Below are positions 55,288 to 64,000 of a stretch of DNA of 64,000 nucleotides, one piece after another. The stretch's first letter is position 1, and each line of letters opens with the position of its first letter. A program made the translations under genes and the position numbers. The DNA is from Parelaphostrongylus tenuis. Taxonomy: Eukaryota > Nematoda > Chromadorea > Rhabditida > Metastrongylidae. The notes under the pieces are model-generated. The model searched no databases. It was not told where the DNA came from and worked only from the letters and a program-made list of their open reading frames with translations. The stretch covers positions 62,001 through 126,000 of the forward strand of contig JAHQIW010004047.1 in the NCBI GenBank assembly GCA_019055375.1, read 5' to 3'.

Positions 55288-56671
55288 GATAGGACGCTAT
55301 TCGTTGTCGCTGCTGCTGGGCCAACTTTACATATTCTTGATGAACATCTGCAATCTGTAAGCAGTATCAAATCATCTCAGACAATAATGGACGTAGCTTT
55401 AGTGGATAATAGCTTGGTTGGTGTGAGCAGGTAACTTGAGAACTCATGTTTCTCTATTTATTTTTTCGCCCTAAATTTGCGTTGAGTCGTACGAAAAAGA
55501 TAGCGTAGGAGAGTGGAAGTATGATAAATTAACACTTGTGAGGTGGATCGAAAAGAAAGACGTATCTGGTTTTCATCAATCAAAATGCACCACTTATAGA
55601 GCAAAATCATTACTGTGAATGATTTTCCTTAACGGCACCAGCACATTTGAAACGGGTTTTACCTCATGCCTCAGTATTAAGCATTGTAGAAATTCCTCTA
55701 TCGGTTTAGTGTGACCTAACGCATAATAAAGGCTATTTCGTTGTTGACGCAGTGATTAGAGGTGCTCTACGATACACATGATCGATCAAGCAAGTTCGAC
55801 AGTTCGATCCCGCGTAAGCTCACCAAGCCTTCCATTTCTCCGAGATCGGTGAATTGATCCTAGACTTGTCTGGGAGGAAACAGCACTGACTATGTACATT
55901 GGCAGATCACCAATAGTCATTACATAGGCCAGATGATTCAGTCATCTCAAACGATGCTGGATGAAGACGAATGCATGACGCATCCCACACGGGCTGACTC
56001 ACGCTGAGATTTTTATCCTTTATCGTTTGAAGAACGTTATGGAAATTTGCACACTCATCCTAAAGAGAAGATTATGTCAAAACACAGTCCTAATCTGAAG
56101 TGAGCAGTAGCGCGAAGCAGTATTGCGTGACATGATGCTTAGCATGAAGTATGGAGGTTGAGGCTTATAGTCACCTTATTTGTGAGGATTAAGATGCTAC
56201 AGTTGGTATAGTACATGCTGCTGTGTAATGAGTGTTGAATGATTGCAGGAATAAAGTTGGGCCAAGGGTTCACACCTACTGGTTGATACAGCGTTGTCTT
56301 TTTGGCGATCTATCAGTAGACTGCCTTTTTTCCCCGATTTTACCAGTAATTCGTCATTCTAGTATTTTCAGTGCAGGTGTGACCAGATTCGATCTCGCTA
56401 ATGGAGCATTATATGAGATTGAAATACCAAATGAACTTCGAGAGACTTTGCTTATGTCTAAGGATCCGATATCAAGTTACTTTAAGAATGTTGTACATCA
56501 GAATATTGTGGATTATTACAAAAGGAAGGTGAGCGTACTATTGTGTTGGGTTAGCGATCACGCACTGATGGAACTAAGGCGGAAAAGTTAGGGAACAGAG
56601 AAAATCTCAAGCGAAAAAGGAAAGCAGCGGATTCATTACAAAACGTCGAAAACGCGGAAAAGATCACCTGA
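55288..56671 (+). CDS. WDR4: WDR4 3' exons, distal copy, open
   Basis: Exons 55288-55430 (DRTLFVVAAAGPTLHILDEH, VSSIKSSQTIMDVALVDNSL), 56372-56528 (AGVTRFDLANGALYEIEIPN, KDPISSYFKNVVHQNIVDYY) and 56579-56671 (AEKLGNRENLKRKRKAADSL, ending TGA) join in phase. They start in the phase that follows exon 25566, and the lysine-rich tail fits the WDR4 C-terminus. The last intron is 50 nt with a poor acceptor (AACTAAG); reading through gives another open end. If used by the upstream exons, the intron 25567-55287 is about 29.7 kb. Alternatively this is an orphan 3' piece kept by chance. Confidence 0.72.
55741..56025 (+). mobile_element. tRNA-headed SINE (paralogue of 26519-26816)
   Basis: The head begins GACGCAGTGATTAGAGGTGC; tail ATTTTTATCCTTTATCG. 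It lies in the intron between the distal WDR4 exons. Confidence 0.7.
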
Positions 56672-59149
56672 GGGAATGAGAGTCAATTGTTGGTCACCGG
56701 CCTATTATTGCTGTTTTTGTTAAAAAATGATTGTTTAGTTGTTGATATTACTAAAGAGTTTTTGATCGCGTTGTAAATGATTCGCTGATCCTTTTAACGA
56801 GAGGCGAAATTTCCACATTTCTGTTGGTGTTAGTATCGCGCAGCGAGAGATTTTTTCTTTTGGATGTACTGACGTACTTCATGCTACACGTCGTTATCCA
56901 ACTGCCGTCTGGGCCCTCACCGTGCGAGGTTGTTGAGTTGCGAAGTCGGTCTGCGTGACGAACTACTGGTGCTTGTTTGAGTAATTGGTTGAACGGCCAG
57001 GCGACGTTCCATATCAACGAGGGAACGTAGAGAATCGGTTGTCTCTTCCTATGCCTTACGTTGCTCCATGGCGGATCACTCAGATTTAGGGTTTAATAGT
57101 CAAGCAGTTCGTCACGCATGCTAATCTCGTAACTCGACAAACCTCAAACGGTGAGGGTTCCATTGGTAGCTGAACAACGTGCATCTTGAAGTACGTCCGA
57201 GAGGAACAACAATCGCTCGTCGCGCGACAATCTTCCCAGTAACACGAAGAGTGTACAGAGTGTGCTTTCTCGTTACAGTAAACACAACTGTAGTTCTCTT
57301 GCATGCTATGTTCAGGTTTAGTGGTTAGTTGACTCTATAGGCAGCGTTTCATATGTCACTTAAGTGATTTTCTTCAAAACAGCGTGTTAGGTCATTGTTT
57401 ATACTACATTGATAGCGATTGAGTCGTCTACAATCCACAAATCTTAAGTTAAGCTTGTTGAAACTAAATGTTTGGCTTTAATACGTTGGAGAAATGATTC
57501 TTTAGTATTTTATCATGTTTATATGCAAAATAAGATGTTCCTGAATGATGTGAAACGAATTAATTTCCTTGAGAACTCGTATAATAGATATTAAGTTATA
57601 CAGTCACAACCATCGTGGTCAAGGAGATCGTTCAGTGAATTGTAATATAATTTGAATCCGCAAATTTTAGTCTTGATGAAATTTTTGGACATAAATTTTG
57701 AAGGAATTTCACTTCATATATGCACATCTTCAATTTAGAATTAGTTATCCATTAGGCTCCCCATTTAGAATTAGTTATCACATAGAAATTGAAATATCAG
57801 TTAATGCAATGATCTTTGCCTAAAAAGAATCGTTGGAAGCAACGGATTTTTTGTTATGCTTATTGGCTATAGGTTTTGCCTGCTCGTAATTGTTCTCTTG
57901 GTATTGCTATCCCTTTATCATCCCTCAAATTACCAAATTACTATCGGTGAAGAGGACTAGTATTGGTTGATATGGACCTTCACGTAGACCACCTACTATT
58001 ACATAACGTCCGACGCCTGACTCTGCATTGCTGTTCGTTTAGACTACGCTTGATTTTACTTTGGCTACGGACTTGCTACAATTTGTCTCCCACTTTATTA
58101 TATCACTATCAGCACATAATGAACGAAAAAGATCTTTTGATAGAAAAAGAGACATTTTGATTAAGGTAGCCCTGACATGCGGAAAACATGACACGCGTAG
58201 GAAGATGATTTGATCCTCATGTGAAGTGGACCGCGACTACCTTGAAATCTTGTAAGCTTTCTTTGAGATCTCGGCTTTTCTGAAGGCAATTCTCGCTAAA
58301 GACGTTTTCCTTGAACAATCTCGGAGATTTCCACAATGTGTTTTGTTTATGAAAAATCCATCTTAATTGCTTTCTGGAAGCAGAAATAATGCTATGTTTC
58401 ACACTCAGTTTGCTTTGTTTGCTTGACTGAGGTTCACGGGTGGCTTTTTTCTGGACTTTTGGTGATCGCTCCATAACCCAAGTCTAGGAAATTTTGATGC
58501 TCAAAGGGCTCTCGAAAAGTCTTGCACAGAGCTCTGTTATAGTGAAAAGAATATCACTCTTCGCGCTTGGAGGAGACAGCTCTTTGCTCAAACTTTATAG
58601 CGGATTTATCTGCCAATGTGAAACAAAGAAAAAGTCTGTACTCATAAGACTTGAAAAAAAAGTGTTTCTAGAGTTCTAATGCAAAAAATCTAGAAAGTTT
58701 TGCGGAGCAAAGAGAAAACATCTGAAGAATTAACGGAAATCGTGCGCATGTCAACTGACGCTGCGCTCGGCGATTTCAAATGGCGCCTCGAAAGGGCTCT
58801 TCTGGCAAGCTGAATTTCGACACTGTTCTATACTTTTCCGAAGGTCTATACTAAGGATGATTTCGGCCGTCGTCATTCTTGGAATTATTGCTTGTACTCG
58901 GCCAGTCTTTGTTTGTTGGAATGTCGATGCATGATGATAGGTAATTTGTGCGGGGAGTTGCGGAAGAATCAGGAAATGTCTAGTTCATAGCATCTGCAGT
59001 TGGCCCGAACCGCTGGATAACAGTTACAATCTTCTACAACCTTGCATTGGAGGTTTCTGGTTTACTTCGAGAATTACATTAGAGTAGTGGTAATGTGCGC
59101 GTAGGCCAGGTCGCAGTTGGGTTTCCGTTTGAAATGGAGGATACTGTGA

Positions 59150-59220
59150 GCATTGGTGGTTCAGTGGTAGAATGCTCGCCTGCCACGCGGGCGACCTGAG
59201 TTAGATTCCCGGCCAATGCA
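59150..59220 (+). pseudogene. tRNA-Gly(GCC) pseudogene
   Basis: Identical to 32731-32801 except in the T arm: CTGAG-TTAGATT-CCCGG instead of CCGGG-TTCGATT-CCCGG. The invariant C56 is A, one T-stem pair is lost and the B box is damaged. Confidence 0.85.
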
Positions 59221-60865
59221 CCACAATTTTGTAGCGGCGGTTCAGTGGATTGGTTTTTGAAGTAGTTGTGAACGTTCGGCGAACAGTGGCTTTGTAATAA
59301 CCTCAAATTTGGGTGATTAAACCTTCATTTAAATAGCAACATTATTAAGATTAATATGACGAATAATAACGAAATTACAACATCATGCAATATAAACACA
59401 AACTAGTGAGGAGAACGATCGATAAACATAAAAAAGCAAATCATTAATAAGTAGAAACAGTAAACTAAGACACAAGAGATCATAAAACATCGTCGTTCTG
59501 GTCTTCTAAGTATTTTCGTGGTGGCTCCCAAGATTTCAGGACTCCTTGGGATTGCTCAGTCTCTGGAACATCTCGTATCTTGGAGGTCTGAGCTGGGGGT
59601 TTCTTATAGTGCTGGCTGGCGAGGAGTTCCACAGACATGACGATGCGACGATGAAGTTATTTCCACTAGTCCAACCCTTTTCATACTGTTCCCGAGACGA
59701 CGTTGGCTATCATTAATTCTTCTGCTGGCCTGGGATTAATGGATTTGAATCTGGTTCACTGTCGGATTTGCTTACATTCTCCATGGCTTCCAATATCATT
59801 TTGATAAAAGGGCTTAAACTATGCCCAGTTGAGCCTTCATTAATTGACTATACTATTGCGAATCTTGGTTCGAGGAGTGTAAGCAGCAGAGTCATGAATC
59901 TTGCATCAATGGTCTATACGATTACACTTGACATGTTGTGAATTCCCGGTCAAATCAACATTCCTTGCTATAGTTATATTATATCGTGTATATATTCTTT
60001 ATAAACTGATTTTCTAACTCAAGAAGCTATATAGTGGTTGAAGCTAATTTCATATCGTTCTATATACATATGATGGTCGATTTATCGACATCACAATATT
60101 GTCTACGAAATGCTTGCAGAGACATGACCGAATAACGGAACTTCTTCTTTTTTCTTCTACTTCTTATTCATTGACCACAATCGAAATGTTTTGAGTGTGT
60201 GCGAGGACGGACCGAAAGTTAAGAGGGCATATAGCAAACAAATATCAATCATTCTACCAACGAAGTCAATTGAGAGACTGGGTTATAGAGAGAAAAACAA
60301 TGTAGCGGTGAAGCCATTTGTTTGACAGGTAGTAATGACCGCATGTTTTGATATCTATATAGCGAGTGTACTACGTCAGAATGATGCGGCAACCACACAG
60401 AATTTCTAGGCGTCGATTTCTAACTCTTTATGAACTTCGTATTTTTCGGAGTCTGTTCAATATTAGATGTGAGGCGAGAGTAGTGAAGACTTTCCTATCA
60501 TAATGAAATGAAATAATAATAAAAATTCATCGAGGCAGTCTAAGCAGAATTAGGAGCAGATCACAAAATACTTGTACAATCTTATTATGAAAGTCTTGCT
60601 CCCAAAGCATCATGAATGTCGGTTTCGAAGAGATGCTTAGTTTGTGCTTGAGTGCCGTCCAGTTCTGCGACGACTCGCGTCAGCATCGGCAGCGTTATCA
60701 TTTCAGCGTATTCTGGATCTGATCGCAATCTTGGTAGAATCGGGGACATTAAGTGAAAATTGAAGCGTAATTTTCATTATTTTAGTCAATTTTCGTATAA
60801 AATCATGAGTATTTTCGGATATTTTTCTCAATAAGATCTAAATCATTTCAATGTTCTCTTTAATT

Positions 60866-61802
60866 GGTTAAGGACCAGGGGACCCAAAAGGCGTGTTTGG
60901 CTCCATCTCCTGGCCCCGCCCCCACCAATCACGTCTTTCCTTTGATAGATAATCGTGATAGCGATTGGGAGGACAGTGCTAGTGATGGTAATGATAGTGA
61001 TAGTGATTATAGTAATAGTGATGGTAGTGACAGTTATGACAGTGATAGTGGCAGTAGTGATAGTGATGATAGTGCAAGTGGTGATAGTGACAGTGATGAT
61101 AGTGATAGTGAACACAGTGATAGTGAGGATAGTGATAATGCTAGTGATAGTGAGGATAGTGATATTGATAGTGATAGTGACAATGGTAGTGGTAGTGATA
61201 ATGATAATAGTCATAATGATAGTGATGATGATGATGATAGTGATGGTGATAGTGACAGTGATAGTGATAGTTACCATTATCATTATCATTATCATGACAA
61301 CTGTGATAAAGATGATAGTGATAATGATGACGATATTGATAATAATAATAATGATGATGATAACTACCATTATGACTATCACTGTCACTGTCATTATCAC
61401 TATCATCATTATCACTACCACTATCATTACCACTATCACTGTCACTATCGCTATCATTATCATTATCATCACTATCATTCTGATCACTATCACCATCATC
61501 AGCCACCATCACTACCGCCACTATCACTATGATCACCATTACTATCACTATCGTCACTATAACCATGATCACTATCAGTATCATCACTATCACTATCACT
61601 GTGATCATTATCACTAACATCACTATCACTATGATCACTACCACCGTCATCACTATCACTATCATCACTGTCACTGCTATCACTATCACTGTCATTCCAA
61701 TTACTATCATGATCATCTATCAAAGCGCAGACGTGAATGGTCGGGGAGGGGCTAAGGGGTGGGGCCAGACACGCGTTTGGGTCCTGTGGTCCTCAATCGG
61801 TT
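60866..61802. mobile_element. Fold-back element with GATAGT/ACTATC arms, copy 2
   Basis: Left terminal repeat GGTTAAGGACCAGGGGACCC, right inverted equivalent ending at GGTCCTCAATCGG. Longer arms than copy 1. Short TAATT sequences lie at both flanks. The 218-222-codon open frames on both strands are low-complexity artefacts. Confidence 0.75.
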
Positions 61803-62425
61803 AGTAATTCGCAAAGCCGTATCGATTACTGTATTAACCAAAGAATGACACAAACAAAAAACGTTATTTCGAGCTCACTTGTTACTCTTCAGCACTCATA
61901 CTGCAGCAGCAATATTCTTTCAATCATCACATGGGTGCACATTTCAACTCGTTTTTTTTTTCCGAGCGTGTATAATGGCGAACAGAGACTCACTGATGTA
62001 TCTCTCACCTCCGATCGATTTTTAATCAGGACACTGATATGCTATCATTAGGCATCGGACTTAAAAAGCTTTTCTTCACACATGATAGTTTACAAGAAAT
62101 CTCCTATGTCAGAGTGTGAGAGGCAGTTATCAGCGGTGAAAGTAGACAACAAAAAAGAATTAGAAGACCTATTTTCCTATGCATTACAAATCTTTTCTGC
62201 TAAACAGCGACGATTGAATAAACGGTCTCTTTCGCTGAACAACGATTTTCCAATGCACTTAAGTAATCATTCGAAAGCTTAAATCTTTGGCCACTGCGCT
62301 ACGTGGTGGTTTTTTTTAATGAACATGGTTTTAATGCCGTTGCATAAAGGAACTATTTGTCTTTCACATGGGCGTTTTTTTTTCACAATTCAACACTGGG
62401 ATTATTGCGTGCTTAAATCGCAAAG

Positions 62426-62879
62426 TCGATCGCGCAGACTGCCGCGCGAGCAACGGCGCGACGCCGCTTGTGTATCAAAAGTAGTCACCAAAGGGTCAAA
62501 ATGCCTTTTTATGACGTTGTGGCAGAAAAAAAAGCATTTGTGTTTCATACACGCATAGTTCTCGCGCGCAGAACTGTTTCCCGGGATTATAAGCAACCAT
62601 TTGATAGCGTAAGTTTCGACGCTGTGCATATTTTCAGAAAAGATAGTTTTACAGCACTGTAGTAGGAGGAATAAGGTCGAATTTCACACACGCCGCGCAG
62701 TTGCATGTCGGCTCGTGTGTGTGTGTTGGGTATGTGCTGGAAGTGGCTTCATACGACGTTCCGCATTATAACGATCGTTGTCGCGTAACATATGTGGCGT
62801 GCATTTTGTGTTATTAATCTAGTATTTGGAACAACTCAAAGTAAACAACTCATCCCTCACATATAAAAAAACCCTTCTT
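62426..62879. other. Spacer without a gene
   Basis: CG-rich start (GCGCGAGCAACGGCGCGACG) and an AAAGGGTCAAAAT element-like end; nothing else recognisable. It occupies the place of the RTE element in unit 1. Confidence 0.5.
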
Positions 62880-64000
62880 TGAAATATGTATTGAACAGCT
62901 ACAAGTATTTGTACGGGAGACGATGAAAGAAAGGAATCACTAAACTTAACGCGAAATATAGCCTTTTACATTGGGTACGAAAAAACAACCGCTAACCTTA
63001 GGCTAAACAGGAGCGTAAATCCTCGCAATGAAAAGAATACTGCCATATCTGAATACAAAGTACCTCTTACACTATATTCCATAACAGACAAAGAAAGCGC
63101 CTCTATCAGAAGATGTCTACAGAACAGTGATCTAGGAAATTCTGTAGGAATTGCAGAATATCCTTGTAAAACGTTGCGTCGTCAACTGATTCGAAAACTT
63201 ATATGACCGCCTATGTAATAGAAAGGGTTGCGTTATATATCCCAGCGGTACAGATGACGAGTGCATGAACATGAGAGCCAACTTATCTCTTGTAAGACAT
63301 GTGGTGGAGATTACATTTGCAAAATAGGCCGACCACTTTATCTCCTCATAAAGAACCCTAGACGGAAAGTCAACTAAACATTCAAGTGAAATTTTGAGTA
63401 CACAAAGGATACAAAGGCACAACGATGGTAACTTCGAGGTAGTAGTAGTCAAAACCCTAGGGGACGAATCAAAAACATCAGCGCAAAAAAGCCCTCGAAG
63501 CTTTCTGGATAAATCCTAAAACCCACAAATGAACAAAAAGGGAGAGTGCATGGCACCTTATCACCTTATCTCGGATTGATTTTTTAATCTGGATACCAGT
63601 GACATCCTTGTTCGATTTGCCGTATAGACATGAGGGAGGGGGGTTCATAGGTCACCTTGCGCAGAGAACATAGGTAGTACCTAAAGTAGATATCACGGTG
63701 ACTGGCCTCTCTTGAATAATGTTGCTTACTGACCATAGAATTCCAACGTTTTTTCCATAATACTATGCGTGATCATATGAACAATATTTTACAATAATGC
63801 TCTTCAGGCTTTAGGAGAGCGACCGCGCCGAAACGTCGGCCACCAATATTCAAGAAAGGCAATCAATCGAATAAGTGACACTAACCAGGCAAAAGCTTGA
63901 AATAAGGACTAGTTCCTAAACTATTCTTTTCTTTTTCTCACTCTAGGATTTTTTCCACTCTGAGAGAAACTCTAGACACGACGTACGACTCTGATAGTAC
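62880..64000 (+). pseudogene. Penelope-like element fragment, copy 3, without RTE insertion; block D remnant
   Basis: Upstream part VPLTLYSITDKESASIRRCL followed by KTLRRQLIRKL is the PLE segment before the zinc finger, missing from the other two copies. From about 63205 it is collinear with 39466 and 51085 (GIY-YIG remnant), ending in a decayed hammerhead-type module with GAAACGTCGGCC at about 63818-63850. Block D continues off the right edge. Confidence 0.7.

Larger units (their letters stand above)
55163..58848. repeat. Duplicated block A, copy 3
   Basis: Paralogue of 25904-29397. The junction reads CACGTTGA then TTCTTATTC, with TGA shared by both parents. It contains the open WDR4 3' exons. 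The stretch 56700-58848 has no recognised gene. Confidence 0.85.
58849..62425. repeat. Duplicated block B, copy 3
   Basis: Paralogue of 32424-36310 without the retrozyme-like insertion. It contains the damaged tRNA-Gly and fold-back copy 2. Confidence 0.85.

Noticed and set aside
60864..61617. 218-222-codon open frames rich in Asp/Ser, His/Tyr or Ile/Val/Met
   Set aside because: They are translations of GATAGT/ACTATC simple repeats on both strands; no complex sequence or splice context.
63818..63850. Functional hammerhead at the block D PLE ends (also about 40095 and 51700)
   Set aside because: Box 1 is absent (TTTAGGAGA-like) although GAAACGTC or its relative remains.
1..64000. CRISPR array, prokaryotic operons, rRNA genes
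   Set aside because: No regularly spaced identical repeats with unique spacers, no rRNA signatures; gene structure is eukaryotic with introns.

Overview
This is eukaryotic DNA that reads like a clade V (strongylid, hookworm-like) nematode genome. The genes have short exons and T-rich TTTCAG acceptors. Acceptors lie 0 to 13 nt upstream of predicted start codons, as expected for spliced-leader trans-splicing. There is a nematode-type tRNA-Gly(GCC), and transposons are very dense. No bacterial operons, rRNA genes or CRISPR arrays are visible. Most of the supplied open frames are shadows or repeat translations; the real genes had to be assembled from exons by splice sites and reading phase.

Left part (1-16.5 kb), minus strand: an RS-domain protein running off the left edge (1-1788); a ZNRD2/SSSCA1 homologue in five exons (6113-8188); and a WIPI3/4-type autophagy PROPPIN (WDR45/EPG-6) in nine recognised exons (9356-14028) with an FRRG lipid-binding motif. 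Their introns hold tRNA-headed SINEs, TIR elements and tRNA-like sequences.

Middle (16.8-25.6 kb), plus strand: the 5' exons of a WDR4 (Trm82) homologue, the WD40 partner of the tRNA m7G46 methyltransferase. Its 5.6-kb intron contains two nested Penelope-like elements (PLEs) with inverted ends and an antisense coiled-coil gene fragment.

Right part (25.9-64 kb): a decayed tandem array of a unit of about 17 kb that carries the WDR4 3' exons, a tRNA-Gly gene, a fold-back element, an RTE retrotransposon and a PLE fragment. Unit 1 (25.9-43.6 kb) has the order A-B-C-D. Then comes unique sequence with a broken secreted-protein gene (43.6-48.4 kb), then C-D of a second unit, then A-B-D' of a third. 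WDR4 3' exons are frameshifted in the first unit and open in the third, so a functional WDR4 would need an intron of nearly 30 kb. The tRNA-Gly shows the opposite pattern: good in unit 1, damaged in unit 3.

The most distinctive signal is a set of hammerhead-ribozyme cores (CUGANGA, stem II, GAAA, short self-complementary stem III). They sit at the ends of PLEs, in small inverted pairs, in a 129-bp-armed palindrome inserted in the RTE element, and in a two-copy direct repeat with a 266-nt period that resembles a retrozyme.
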